Shown: positions 1-8,934 of the stretch, piece after piece
Position numbering within the stretch: position 1 is the first letter of the stretch
How the letters are laid out: every line of letters begins with the position of its first letter
NCBI GenBank assembly: GCA_019636795.1
Contig: JAHBWW010000004.1
Span: 1 to 64,000, forward strand
Reading direction: 5' to 3'
Origin: Phycisphaeraceae bacterium
Lineage (GTDB): Bacteria; Planctomycetota; Phycisphaerae; Phycisphaerales; UBA1924
Length of the DNA stretch: 64,000 nt
Notes under the pieces: model-generated
What the model was told of the DNA's origin: nothing
Databases searched by the model: none
The model's input: only the letters and a program-made list of their open reading frames with translations
Position numbers and translations under genes: made by a program

Positions 1-588
1 TTCCGCGAGGCGGTGGAGAAATCCCGCCGCGTGCTGGGTGAGGAGCATCCGAACACGCTCATCTTCATCCACAATATGGGCGCTCTTCTCCGGGCCCAGG
101 GCAAACTCGATCAGGCCGAGCCGTTATTCCGCGAGGCCATGGAGAATTCCCGCCGCATGCTGGGCGAGGAGCACCCGAACACGCTCACCTTCATAAGCAA
201 CATGGGTTTGCTGCTCCGCCAGCAAGGCAGGCACCAAGATGCCATCGACATGCTTGTTCCCGCCGAGCCCGCGGTCCGCAAGCAGTTCACCGGTGGCAAC
301 GCGCCGCGCCTTGGCCTGCTCCTGACCACCCTTGGCCGCGCCCGCGTTGGGTTTGGCTACGACGCGGAACGCTTCGCCCTCGCCGAGGCGAATCTCCTCG
401 AGGCGAACGCGATCTATGTTGATGCCAAGGACCGCGGCCCGGCGCACAAGGACACGCTCGAATGCGTGCAGGCCCTCGTCGATCTCTACACAGCGTGGGA
501 CGAAGCCCAGCCCGATGCCGGGCATGACAAGAAAGCCGCCGAGTGGAGCGCCATGCTCGAACAGATCCAACCAGCCGAATCCGAATGA
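1..588 (+). CDS. TPR-repeat protein, C-terminal part
   Basis: The frame is open from the first base, so the gene begins upstream and only its C terminus is seen. Two successive kinesin-light-chain-like TPR units are visible, each containing LGEEHPNTL followed about ten residues later by (N)MG and a LFREA helix. The last 100 residues lose the repeat pattern. In planctomycetes such arrays are often the C terminus of a serine/threonine kinase or a stand-alone scaffold; the N terminus needed to decide is missing. It is unrelated in theme to the metal genes that follow and is probably chromosomal backbone. Confidence 0.8.
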   Translation, partial: FREAVEKSRRVLGEEHPNTLIFIHNMGALLRAQGKLDQAEPLFREAMENSRRMLGEEHPNTLTFISNMGLLLRQQGRHQDAIDMLVPAEPAVRKQFTGGNAPRLGLLLTTLGRARVGFGYDAERFALAEANLLEANAIYVDAKDRGPAHKDTLECVQALVDLYTAWDEAQPDAGHDKKAAEWSAMLEQIQPAESE

Positions 589-964
589 CAAGTTTCCCCG
601 CAGTAACCCGCCAAGACGGTCCCCTGTCTCCGAGTCCTCGCCCCCAAGCCGACATCGCTGGCCCGATGGGCGGTCAACAGAAACTTTACCGCGGGAGGTA
701 TCTCTCGTCGGCCCGGTCCAAAAACCACAAAGCCGGCTGCTTTCGCAACCGGCTAGGGAATAGTGCTGGCTGGACTTTGGTCGCGACGCGATTTTCTCTT
801 GACTTGGTTGCACAACTACCCGGGAGTAATCGGCAGTTTCATGAGCCATTCGAGAGCCCATACCCCCACGCTGTTCGCATTTTACTTGGGGATCTCTTTT
901 GTCAAGTCCAGCCCCCTTGTCATCCGGAAGCCTGGGGTCGGAGAAGCTCTTAAGACGGAAGTGC
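589..964. other. Intergenic region without a convincing gene
   Basis: About 375 bases between the TPR gene and the ArsR-type gene. I see a minus-strand terminator-like hairpin (720-754) and an orphan promoter-like stretch at 799-830: TTGACT, then about 20 bases, then AGTAAT. That long spacing is characteristic of promoters controlled by MerR-family activators, but no gene follows on the plus strand. No coding frame here looks real. Confidence 0.5.
720..754 (-). terminator. Terminator-like hairpin downstream of the ArsR-type gene
   Basis: On the minus strand AGCCGGTTGC and GCAGCCGGCT form a 10-bp stem with one G-U pair, closed by a GAAA tetraloop and followed by TTTGTGGTTTTT. It lies about 210 bases past the stop of the ArsR-type gene. 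The T-tract is interrupted, so efficiency is uncertain. Confidence 0.55.
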
Positions 965-1339
965 TCATCGGATGTCCCGTTGATCGGCGGATGTAAAACC
1001 TGCTTCGACGTACTCATCCACATGGCACCAAGCGCGTTCCAGCAGCACGGGAACGCATGGATCGATCACGCAGTAGATTGCCTGAAGCCCATTGCGACGC
1101 TTGCCAACTACGCCGATCTCAGCAAGTCGTTGCAACTGGTTCGACACCGCCTGAACCGACATCCCGCTTTCATCCGCGAGATCTCCCACGCTGAGTTCGT
1201 CCACCCGGATTAGGGCGTGAAGCAGACGGAGTCGGGTTGGATGGGCCAAGCTCTTAAAGAGGATGCCGACCCGCTCGGCTTCGAGAGCCCCAATGAGCGG
1301 GCGCGCGGCCAGAGGCAGTTTTGGGCGGCAAGACTCCAT
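965..1339 (-). CDS. ArsR/SmtB-family metal-responsive repressor
   Basis: A 124-residue winged-helix protein. The hallmark LFKSLAHPTRLRLLHAL helix is followed by a DELSVGDLADESGMS...VSNQLQRLAEIGVV recognition region and a wing (GKRRNGLQAIYCV), the usual ArsR/SmtB layout and length. Known family members bind DNA as apo-dimers and release it on binding metal. A C-terminal DPCVPVLLERAWCH segment carries two Cys and a His that could contribute ligands. I chose the ATG at 1339 because the homology begins directly after it; an upstream in-frame extension would cross the operator. It is divergent from the efflux operon and probably represses both itself and that operon through the 1380-1411 palindrome. 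Confidence 0.85.
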   Translation of the reverse strand: MESCRPKLPLAARPLIGALEAERVGILFKSLAHPTRLRLLHALIRVDELSVGDLADESGMSVQAVSNQLQRLAEIGVVGKRRNGLQAIYCVIDPCVPVLLERAWCHVDEYVEAGFTSADQRDIR

Positions 1340-1379
1340 GTGAGACCCTTTCGGATTTGTGAAAAGCGATGAACCGCGC

Positions 1380-1411
1380 TTGACTATTACACGACATGGT
1401 GTAATAGTCAA
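1380..1411. promoter_or_regulatory. Palindromic operator with overlapping divergent promoters
   Basis: TTGACTATTACAC, six bases, then its exact reverse complement: 13-bp arms without a mismatch. Each arm begins with TTGACT, a good -35 box, and the opposite arm supplies TAATAG about 16 bases away as a -10. The element can therefore drive transcription both ways while being covered by one ArsR-type dimer. The AT-rich dyad resembles known SmtB/CzrA-class operators in form. It lies 41 bases from the repressor start and 38 from the first efflux gene. Confidence 0.8.
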
Positions 1412-1448
1412 GATGTCGCTGGCCTGATTGACCCGCATCCCCGCATCC

Positions 1449-1889
1449 ATGAAACACCGCCAAGCCATCTCGATCCTGCTCACCCTCTTGTTGGCCGTGG
1501 GAGCTGGCCTCGGCCCGCGGTTTCTCTGCATTTGTGCTGATGGGACCGCAACCACCCAGTTTGGCGACCAATTCTGCTGCGACGGGCCGGGTGAGGACCC
1601 GTGCCCGGTTCCCTCAGAGCACAGCGAAGAATCGAGTCACCGCATTGCCTGCCCCGACGGCGGATGCCAGTCCACCGAGGTGGAATCCGAGTTGATCGTC
1701 GCCGTTGACCGCTTCGAGAAAGACGCGGTAGAAGACTGGTCTCTCGGTGGGCCTGATGATCTGCCCTTCCCTTGGTTCGAGTTCCTCACTGACAGATCGG
1801 CAAAAACGTCCTCCGCCGTCCGACCTCCGGTGCTATCGGGAGTCGGATTCTCTGCTTGCCATCTTCGCAGCGTAATTCTGCTCGTTTAG
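1449..1889 (+). CDS. Small secreted Cys-rich protein leading efflux operon 1
   Basis: A protein of 146 residues with a hydrophobic signal segment (ISILLTLLLAVGAGLG) followed by Cys-rich stretches (FLCICADG, FCCDG, DPCPVP, CPDGGCQS). The number and spacing of Cys suggest a periplasmic metal-binding or sensing role; no family was recognised. I took the ATG at 1449 (MKHRQ) over one 21 bases upstream because it directly precedes the signal peptide. It is first after the ArsR-type operator and has a counterpart in the same position of operon 2 (8935-9360), although the two sequences share only their general plan. Confidence 0.7.
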   Translation: MKHRQAISILLTLLLAVGAGLGPRFLCICADGTATTQFGDQFCCDGPGEDPCPVPSEHSEESSHRIACPDGGCQSTEVESELIVAVDRFEKDAVEDWSLGGPDDLPFPWFEFLTDRSAKTSSAVRPPVLSGVGFSACHLRSVILLV

Positions 1890-1906
1890 GACGACCTGGG
1901 ATTCTG

Positions 1907-1924
1907 CGCAGTACGTGTACTGCG
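1907..1924. repeat. Short perfect inverted repeat upstream of the outer-membrane factor gene
   Basis: CGCAGTAC, GT, GTACTGCG in the 93-base gap before the next gene. It may be an operator or an RNA hairpin tuning expression between the leader gene and the efflux genes. No T-tract follows, so it is not a typical terminator. Confidence 0.45.
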
Positions 1925-1982
1925 TTCGTATTTCCCAAAGGCTCGGTGTGCGCCGGGCAATGTCTCTATCCGAGTAGAACAC

Positions 1983-3389
1983 ATGAGATTTACTGAAACA
2001 AAGCTGTTTTGCTGCCTGGGCGTCGTCACTCTGTTGGGCGGTTGCGCGCCGTCACCATTCGACTTCGACCCCCCCGCCGCAAGGCCTCTCTTGCGCGATA
2101 TGCCTCGTTACGAAGCACCGGAGGATCCTGATCGAGTCGGACCAGGATCAGATGTGGTCACCATCGGTGAGCAGTTGACCCTTCGCCAGGCTCTCGCGGC
2201 TGCGCTCGTACGCAACCCGCGACTTCGATCGCTTGCCTGGGAGCCGAGGATTGCGGAAGCGCGTCGTCTGCAAGCCGGGCTCTCCCCCAATCCAAGCGTC
2301 GGAATCGAGGTCGAAGACTTCGCGGGCTCTGGAAGCTTGAGTGGCTTTGATTCTGTCGAGACCACCATAGCCTTTAGCCAGCTTCTTGAGCTTGGCGGGA
2401 AGCGAGACCGCCGCGTGCGGGTCGCCGAGGGGCAGTGGACTGTTTCTGCTCTCGACTACGAAGCACAGCGGCTGGCCGTGCTCACCGACACCGCGTCCCG
2501 CTTCGTGCGGGTACTGGAGCTCCAGCAGCGTGTTGAGTTCGCCGTTCGCGCGCAAGTACTCGCAGAGGAGTACCGGCGCGTCATCGATCGGAGGGTGCAG
2601 GCCGGAGATGTTTCACCCATCGACGAGATCAAGGCCCGGCTCGAAAGCGAATCCACCCGCATCGCCGCAGATCGACTCAGCCGGGAACTTGAGGCCGCGA
2701 GGCGTGAACTCAGTGCGATGTGGGATGCAACCGACCCCGGCTTTGACACGGCCATCGGATCGCTGGATGACCTCATGCCTGTGCCGTTGCTCGATGCTCT
2801 GACGGATCTCGTTGAGCACCATCCGGAAGTTCAGCGTTGGATCGCAGAGACCGAGCGACGATCATCGGTGGTCGCTCTCGAACGGGCTCTAGCCGTCTCC
2901 GACGTGACGGCTAGTGCTGGCATTCGGTATGCCGAAGAGAGCGAAGATGTCGGTCTCGTCGTGGCCGTGTCCGTGCCATTGGCGATCTTCGATCGCAATC
3001 AGGGAGGAGTACTGGCCGCCCGGCTCCGAGCAGCACAAGCGATCGACGAGGGGCGGGCTTCCCGACGCGATTTGGCCACCCGACTTGTTCGGGCACACGC
3101 CCGATTGACCGCCGCGTATCACGAGGCCCAGGCGATTGATGCCGCCCTACTCCCCGCGGCGAAGGACGCATACGACGCGACGCGTCGGGCCTACGACGAA
3201 GGCAAGCTCCCGTACCTCGATGTCCTCGATGCGCAGCGCACCCTTTTCGATACTGAAACCCAAAGGCTCGAAGCTCTCGCCGAATACCACGCCGCGAAGG
3301 TGCAGGTTGAGGGGCTCATCTCAGAGCCGCTGGACACCCATTCGCTCCACGAACATTCTGATCACCCCAATCAAGGAGACACACCGTGA
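1983..3389 (+). CDS. czcC: CzcC/TolC-family outer-membrane efflux lipoprotein
   Basis: A protein of 468 residues with a lipoprotein signal (VVTLLGGC), then two TolC-type halves rich in long helices. The segment LTLRQALAAALVRNPRLRSL is the usual start of an outer-membrane efflux domain, and KLPYLDVLDAQRTLFDTETQ is the usual second-half signature. The protein forms the outer-membrane duct of a tripartite metal pump. A His-rich tail (HSLHEHSDHP) at the C terminus may bind metal. Its stop overlaps the GTG start of the adaptor gene, indicating translational coupling. Confidence 0.88.
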   Translation: MRFTETKLFCCLGVVTLLGGCAPSPFDFDPPAARPLLRDMPRYEAPEDPDRVGPGSDVVTIGEQLTLRQALAAALVRNPRLRSLAWEPRIAEARRLQAGLSPNPSVGIEVEDFAGSGSLSGFDSVETTIAFSQLLELGGKRDRRVRVAEGQWTVSALDYEAQRLAVLTDTASRFVRVLELQQRVEFAVRAQVLAEEYRRVIDRRVQAGDVSPIDEIKARLESESTRIAADRLSRELEAARRELSAMWDATDPGFDTAIGSLDDLMPVPLLDALTDLVEHHPEVQRWIAETERRSSVVALERALAVSDVTASAGIRYAEESEDVGLVVAVSVPLAIFDRNQGGVLAARLRAAQAIDEGRASRRDLATRLVRAHARLTAAYHEAQAIDAALLPAAKDAYDATRRAYDEGKLPYLDVLDAQRTLFDTETQRLEALAEYHAAKVQVEGLISEPLDTHSLHEHSDHPNQGDTP

Positions 3390-4921
3390 GACCATCACGC
3401 GGCGTCATTTCACTCGTTTGCATGTTCACAACGACGCTCCTGCTTGGCGGGTGCGATGGCGAACAGGAAGCATCATCGTCATCCAACGGATCACGCGCAT
3501 CTGATGTGACACAGGTCGCTCACTCGCACGAGAACGGCGAGACTTGCTTCGTGTGCGACGCCACGAAGCGCGACGCCGGCCGCTTGTGGTGCAGCGAGCA
3601 TGCTCGCTATGAAGACCGGTGCTGGATCTGCCAACCACAGTTGGAAGACGCGGACCGGGCGTATTGCGAGGAGCACTTCCTTTACGAAGACGAATGCCAC
3701 CTGTGCAATCCCGCTCTGCTGGGGGACGCCTCGGCGACGCCCTCCCGCGATGGTGCCCCCTCTCTCTTCTGTCATGAGCACGGGGTCGATGAGATCGAAT
3801 GCGGAATCTGCCAGCCTCAGCTCGCTGGGACGCTTGAGGCTGGCGAGTCGCTGCTCGTCCGCATGCCCTCCGCGAGATCGGCAGAGCTTGCCGGGCTGAC
3901 GCTTGAGCGACCGACTCGAGGCGCTGCTTCAGCAACGATCAGCTTGTTGGGCGAGGTCCGCTACAACGGGAACAGATTGGCCAAGCTCACACCGTTGGCC
4001 CCCGGTGTAATCACTGATATCCGTGTCGATGTTGGCGACCAGGTTGAAGAAGGGCAAATTCTCGCGGTCATCAACTCCGTGGCGGTGGCACAAGCGAAGT
4101 CCGCGTACCTGTCCAAGATCGCAGAGGTCGAAGCGAGAACCACCGTGTTCGAGCGTGAGCAGAAGCTCGTCAACGAGAACATTGCTGCACGCCGGGACTT
4201 CCAGGATGCCCAGGCAGCGCTCAAGCTCGCTGAGCTGGAAGTGCGTCGCACGCATCAGCAGCTCATCAATCTCGGCTTCACTGAATCGGAAGTCGCGGAT
4301 ATCGCGGCGGAGCAGTCGTCATCCTCGGACCTTTACGTCAGGGCACCCTTCGCTGGCAGCGTCGTCGAGCGGACCGCGGTTCTTGGCGAGGCAGCGGATT
4401 CAGAGGGCTCACTCTTCGAGATCGCTGATTTGTCGACGATGTGGATCGAGCTCGCGGTCCCGGAAGAGCAGGCGTTTCAGATCGAGCGCGGCGGAGAGAT
4501 CATCGCGAGCGTCCGGGCTCTACCCGAGTTAGAGATCCCTGGGCAGATCACATGGATCAGCCCGCGTATCGATGAACGTACCCGGATGGTACGGGCCCGC
4601 GCGACGGTTCAAAATGATCGTGGCATCCTTCGCCACGGCATGTTCACCGAAGTCTCCGCGATGATCGGTGGCACCTCGAACTCGCTGCTTGTCCCTGGCG
4701 AAGCGGTGCATGAGATCGATGGCTCGCCTTTCGTTTTTGTGCGGCAGGAACCGGATCTGTTCGCGGTTCGGCGTGTTGATGTCGGGCCGCGCACGGTTTC
4801 CGGCACGATCGCCATTCTGGCGGGCCTCACAGAGACTGAGTCCGTCGTGACCGGCGGCAGCTTCACCATGAAGACCGAGTTCCTCAAGTCTCGCCTCGGT
4901 GCGGGATGTGTCGACGACTGA
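3386..4921 (+). CDS. czcB: RND periplasmic adaptor with an N-terminal Cys/His metal-binding array (CzcB type)
   Basis: A protein of 511 residues starting at a GTG that overlaps the previous stop. Lipobox LLLGGC gives a membrane-anchored periplasmic protein. Residues about 54-142 hold four CxxC pairs (CFVC, CWIC, CHLC, CGIC) alternating with CSEH, CEEH and CHEH, spaced like repeated zinc-ribbon units. The remainder is a normal membrane-fusion protein: barrel and lipoyl halves (PLAPGVITDIRVDVGDQVEEG), an alpha-hairpin, and a C-terminal barrel (FRHGMF-like segment ILRHGMFTEV). The adaptor links CzcA to CzcC. The Cys/His array is larger than in classical CzcB and could capture metal for the pump. 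Confidence 0.88.
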   Translation: MRPSRGVISLVCMFTTTLLLGGCDGEQEASSSSNGSRASDVTQVAHSHENGETCFVCDATKRDAGRLWCSEHARYEDRCWICQPQLEDADRAYCEEHFLYEDECHLCNPALLGDASATPSRDGAPSLFCHEHGVDEIECGICQPQLAGTLEAGESLLVRMPSARSAELAGLTLERPTRGAASATISLLGEVRYNGNRLAKLTPLAPGVITDIRVDVGDQVEEGQILAVINSVAVAQAKSAYLSKIAEVEARTTVFEREQKLVNENIAARRDFQDAQAALKLAELEVRRTHQQLINLGFTESEVADIAAEQSSSSDLYVRAPFAGSVVERTAVLGEAADSEGSLFEIADLSTMWIELAVPEEQAFQIERGGEIIASVRALPELEIPGQITWISPRIDERTRMVRARATVQNDRGILRHGMFTEVSAMIGGTSNSLLVPGEAVHEIDGSPFVFVRQEPDLFAVRRVDVGPRTVSGTIAILAGLTETESVVTGGSFTMKTEFLKSRLGAGCVDD

Positions 4922-4933
4922 TCCGGAGCCACC

Positions 4934-7900
4934 ATGCTGACCCGTCTTATCGAGATGTCGCTCAGGAACAGAGTGCTTGTCATTCTGCTGTTCGCGATCG
5001 CGTGCGCCGCCGGTGTGTACCGGATGATCCAGCTTCCGATCGACGCGTTTCCAGATACCACGCCGATCCAGGTGCAGATCAACACGGTGGCCCCCGCGCT
5101 CAGCCCGGAAGAAATCGAGCAACAGATCACCCTTCCTGTCGAACTCTCGATCGGCGGGCTGCCCGGGCTCCAGAACGTGCGGTCCGTCTCAAAGTTCGGC
5201 TTCTCACAGGTCGTGGCGACCTTCGATGATGACATCCGCATTATCGACGCGCGGCAGTACATTACCGAACGGCTCTCGGCAGTCGAACTGCCAGATGGTG
5301 TCGGAAGGCCGGAGCTCGGCCCGATCGCGACCGGTCTCGGTGAGGTCTTTCACTACGTCATCCGGTCGGAGACCGGCGAACACTCTATCGAAGAACTCCG
5401 GACCATCCATGATTGGGTGATCAAGCCCGAGCTTCGCAAGGTGCCGGGTGTGGCCGAGGTCAATTCATGGGGTGGCTTGGAGCGGCAGTATCACGTCGTC
5501 GTCAAACCTGAAGCACTGATCAAGTTTGGCTTCACGCTTGAGGATGTGCTGGATGCGCTGCGCCGCAACAACGCCAACGTCGGCGGCGGGCAGATCGTGA
5601 CCTCCGGTGAAGCGAGGGTGGTGCGGGGACTGGCGCGTGTTGCGACGATCGGTGAGATCGAGAACATCGTGGTTGCTTCCAGCGACGGCACGCCGGTGCG
5701 GATTCAAGATGTCGCGGAGGTTGAAATCGGTAGCGAGATCCGCCGCGGCGCGGTTTCGGCGTACGGCAAGGGCGAGGTCGTCCTCGGCCTGGCCTTCATG
5801 CTGATGGGTGAGAACAGTCGTGTGGTGACCGAGGAACTCCGCGAACGCCTTGAATCCCTCGCGCCGTCGCTGCCGCCCGATGTCGTCTTGGATGTGGTGT
5901 ACGACCGGACCCTGCTGGTCGAGCAGGTCATCAAGACGGTCGAGCACAACCTCGTGATCGGTGCCGTGCTGGTGATCGTCGTGTTGCTCATCATCTTGGG
6001 TAACATCCGAGCCGGTTTGCTCGTCGCGGTCGCCATCCCGATTTCAATGCTGTTCGCCGTGCAGGGCATGTACGAGTTCGCGATCGCAGCAAGCTTGCTC
6101 AGCCTCGGCGCGATCGACTTCGGCATCCTTGTCGATGGCTCGGTGGTCATGACGGAAGCCAATCTCCGCTCGCTGAAGGAACGCCAGAGAGAGCTTGGCC
6201 GGAAACTCTCGCCTTCCGAGCGGCTCGAATCGATCGCGAAATCCAGTGCGCGCGTGGTACGACCGATCGTGTTCGGGATGGGCATCATCACGCTCGTCTT
6301 TGCCCCCGTGCTGACGCTTGAAGGCATCGAGGGGAAGATGTTCCGGCCAATGGCGTGGACGTTCATATTCGCGCTCCTGGGAGCCCTGCTGGTCGCGGTG
6401 TTCCTGTCCCCGGTCTTGTCGTACTACTTCCTTCCGCGTCGCGCGAAACCCAAGGACGCCATTCTGCTACGTGGATTGGCCGGGGCATACGGCTGGGCCG
6501 TCGGCGGAGCGATTCGACTCCGGTGGGTCGTGATGCTGCTGGCCGTGGCTCTGCTAGGCGTCGCGGGCTACCGGAGCACGCAGATGGGCGGCGAGTTCAT
6601 CCCGCGCCTGAGCGAGGGCTCGATGGTCCTGAACACCATCCGCCTCGCTGGCGTCTCGATCGATGAGTCCGTGCGGTATAACACACGGATCGAGGAGGTC
6701 CTACTCGATGAGTTCCCAGATGAAATAGAGCACATCTGGAGCCGGATCGGGACCGCCGAGGTGGCGACCGATCCGATGGGGATCGAGCTGACGGATATCT
6801 TTTTGACGCTCAAGCCGCGTGCAGAGTGGGCGAGAGCGGACACGCAGGCTGGGCTCGTGATCGAAATGGAGAAGATCATCTCGCAGTTCCCCGGCGTCAA
6901 TATGGTGTTCACGCAGCCGATCGAGATGCGCATGAACGAGATGGTCTCGGGCATCCGATCAGACATCGGGATCAAGATCTTTGGCGACGACTTCGACGAG
7001 CTGCTTCGGATCGCTGACGACGTGCAGCGCGTGCTGCTGGACATTCCAGGTGCGTCAGACATCTCGGTCGATCAGATCACGGGGCAACCGTCGCTGACTG
7101 TCTCCGTCGACCAGTCCCGCGTTGCCCGCTACGGCGTCGCGGCCAGCGAGGTGCTGGATTTCGTTGAGGCGATCGGTGGGATCCGCGTCGGCGAGGTGTT
7201 TGAGGGCCAGCGTGTCTTTCCGCTTGTCGTCAGACTTCCGCAGACATTTAGAGAGGATGTCGCAGCCGTGTCTTCGGTTCGTATCCCGACCGAGGGGGGT
7301 GTCGCGGTTCCGCTCTCGTCCCTGGCCTCGGTCGATCTCTCGGAAGGATCGGCCACGATCAACCGCGAGTGGAGCAGAAGACTCATCCGTGTGCAGTCGA
7401 ACGTCAGCGGAAGAGACCCCGCATCGTTTGTCAGTGAAGCAAGGGCAGCCATTGATGAACGGGTCACATTGCCCGAGGGCTATGTGCTTGAGTGGGGTGG
7501 GCAGTTTGAGAACTTGGAACGCGCCAGGACTCGCCTGATCATCGTCGTGCCCGCGGTCTTGCTTATGGTGTTTTTTCTGCTGTACTTCAGCCTGAAAAAC
7601 CTACGGGATGTCGTCATCATCTACACCTGCATCCCGTTTGCGGCCGTCGGTGCCATCTTCGCGTTGTGGTGGCGCGACATCCCTTTCAGCGTCAGCGCCG
7701 CCGTCGGGTTTATCGCTCTCACGGGCATCGCCGTGCTCAACGGGCAGATCCTCATCACCGCGATCCGCGACACACTCAACACCGGCCAGCAGAGCAAGGA
7801 CGCGATCATTGCGGCCTCGAAGACCCGCCTCCAGCCGGTGCTCGCGACGGCGATCACTGATATCGCTGGGTTCGTCCCGATGGCGATTGCAACGGGGGTG

Positions 7901-8047
7901 GGGAGCGAGATCCAGCGACCGCTGGCGACGGTGGTAATCGGCGGCATGGTCACGTCGACGCTACTCACCTTGTTTGTGCTTCCGGTCATCGCATCCGTCT
8001 TCATGAAAGAAAGTGCGCAGGTTGCTGACTCGGAGCGTGATCAGTGA
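4934..8047 (+). CDS. czcA: Heavy-metal RND efflux pump, CzcA type
   Basis: 1037 residues, the usual length for the family. The N terminus (NRVLVILLFAIACAAGVY...LPIDAFPDTTP) and the transmembrane-4 motif DFGILVDGSVVM match the CzcA branch of the heavy-metal-efflux RND pumps, where the Asp residues carry the proton relay; this branch usually handles Zn, Co and Cd. Twelve membrane segments are arranged in two sets of six, with two large periplasmic loops. It uses the proton gradient to expel periplasmic metal through CzcB and CzcC. Its stop overlaps the GTG of the CDF-like gene. Metal specificity is inferred from the motif only. Confidence 0.9.
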   Translation: MLTRLIEMSLRNRVLVILLFAIACAAGVYRMIQLPIDAFPDTTPIQVQINTVAPALSPEEIEQQITLPVELSIGGLPGLQNVRSVSKFGFSQVVATFDDDIRIIDARQYITERLSAVELPDGVGRPELGPIATGLGEVFHYVIRSETGEHSIEELRTIHDWVIKPELRKVPGVAEVNSWGGLERQYHVVVKPEALIKFGFTLEDVLDALRRNNANVGGGQIVTSGEARVVRGLARVATIGEIENIVVASSDGTPVRIQDVAEVEIGSEIRRGAVSAYGKGEVVLGLAFMLMGENSRVVTEELRERLESLAPSLPPDVVLDVVYDRTLLVEQVIKTVEHNLVIGAVLVIVVLLIILGNIRAGLLVAVAIPISMLFAVQGMYEFAIAASLLSLGAIDFGILVDGSVVMTEANLRSLKERQRELGRKLSPSERLESIAKSSARVVRPIVFGMGIITLVFAPVLTLEGIEGKMFRPMAWTFIFALLGALLVAVFLSPVLSYYFLPRRAKPKDAILLRGLAGAYGWAVGGAIRLRWVVMLLAVALLGVAGYRSTQMGGEFIPRLSEGSMVLNTIRLAGVSIDESVRYNTRIEEVLLDEFPDEIEHIWSRIGTAEVATDPMGIELTDIFLTLKPRAEWARADTQAGLVIEMEKIISQFPGVNMVFTQPIEMRMNEMVSGIRSDIGIKIFGDDFDELLRIADDVQRVLLDIPGASDISVDQITGQPSLTVSVDQSRVARYGVAASEVLDFVEAIGGIRVGEVFEGQRVFPLVVRLPQTFREDVAAVSSVRIPTEGGVAVPLSSLASVDLSEGSATINREWSRRLIRVQSNVSGRDPASFVSEARAAIDERVTLPEGYVLEWGGQFENLERARTRLIIVVPAVLLMVFFLLYFSLKNLRDVVIIYTCIPFAAVGAIFALWWRDIPFSVSAAVGFIALTGIAVLNGQILITAIRDTLNTGQQSKDAIIAASKTRLQPVLATAITDIAGFVPMAIATGVGSEIQRPLATVVIGGMVTSTLLTLFVLPVIASVFMKESAQVADSERDQ

Positions 8048-8646
8048 GCGGCTGCGACTGTGGAAAGGATGCCGTTGGTCTGGAGCAGCGAACGCTCATA
8101 GCGCTACTCACGATCAACGGCGTGATGTTCGTTGCCGAGGTGATGGTTGGATGGATCGCGGAGTCCACCGCGCTGCTGGCCGACTCGCTTGACATGCTGG
8201 CAGATGCCACGGTGTACGGCATCGCGTTGTACGCGGCGAGCCGGTCCGGCGGCGCACAGCGGACTGCAGCGCGAGTGAGCGGCGTCCTTCAAATCGCGCT
8301 GGGTCTTGGAGTTTTGGTCGAGGTAATCCGCCGGGCGGTGTTCGGCAGCGAGCCGACGAGTCATCTGATGATTGGAGCTGGGACTGTCGCGCTTGTTGCG
8401 AATCTGATCTGTCTCCGGCTTATCGCAAAGCATCGCGAGGGCGGTGCGCATATGCGAGCGTCTTGGATCTTCTCGAAGAACGATGTCATCGCGAACACTG
8501 GCGTGATCGTAGCGGGGCTTCTCGTGATGGCATTGGGTAGCCGCGTTCCTGATCTCTTGGTCGGTTCGATTGTCGCCGCGGTTGTGATTCGTGGGGGCGT
8601 TCAAATCTGGGCGGACTCAAGCAGAGACGCAGGGGTCCGGAACTGA
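8044..8646 (+). CDS. Short cation diffusion facilitator-like membrane protein
   Basis: A protein of 200 residues from a GTG overlapping the czcA stop. Hydrophobic segments and LLADSLDMLADAT match the second transmembrane helix of CDF metal transporters, with Asp residues in the metal-site spacing. The fifth-helix motif is NDVIANTGV rather than the usual HxxxD, and the C-terminal cytoplasmic domain is missing, so it is shorter than CzcD (about 300 residues). The N terminus begins MSGCDCGK, a possible metal-binding CxC. Altered metal specificity or an accessory role are both possible. Confidence 0.78.
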   Translation: MSGCDCGKDAVGLEQRTLIALLTINGVMFVAEVMVGWIAESTALLADSLDMLADATVYGIALYAASRSGGAQRTAARVSGVLQIALGLGVLVEVIRRAVFGSEPTSHLMIGAGTVALVANLICLRLIAKHREGGAHMRASWIFSKNDVIANTGVIVAGLLVMALGSRVPDLLVGSIVAAVVIRGGVQIWADSSRDAGVRN

Positions 8647-8899
8647 TTTCTGCTGTAGGTACATCCTCTCACGGTTTCAGGTAGGTGTCCCCCCTCACCC
8701 CCGGGTGCCCGACGGGCATGGCTGGCCTTGGTGGTGAGACTCGGGCACCGGATGGCGGGTCCTGCGAACGGGCTCCCCGAGGCCCCGGCAATCCCTTGAA
8801 CGGTCCAACCGCACTGAACCTCGGTAACCCCCAATAATCTTGGCAGTGTCAGGGATGTCCCGGCAATCGATCCGTCTCGGTCAGGTCTCCGGATCTCAA

Positions 8900-8934
8900 G
8901 CAACGCTCGGCAAGAGCCGAGGTATACTAAACGC
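8900..8934 (+). promoter_or_regulatory. Probable promoter of efflux operon 2
   Basis: TATACT at 8923-8928 is a good -10 box; the -35 region is poor. The expected transcription start, six or seven bases on, coincides with the GTG at 8935, so the mRNA could be leaderless. The rest of the 288-base gap (8647-8934) shows no convincing gene on either strand. Confidence 0.45.

Noticed and set aside
763-996. Plus-strand 77-codon frame with a hydrophobic stretch
   Set aside because: No ribosome site, no family resemblance and it overlaps the ArsR-type gene end.
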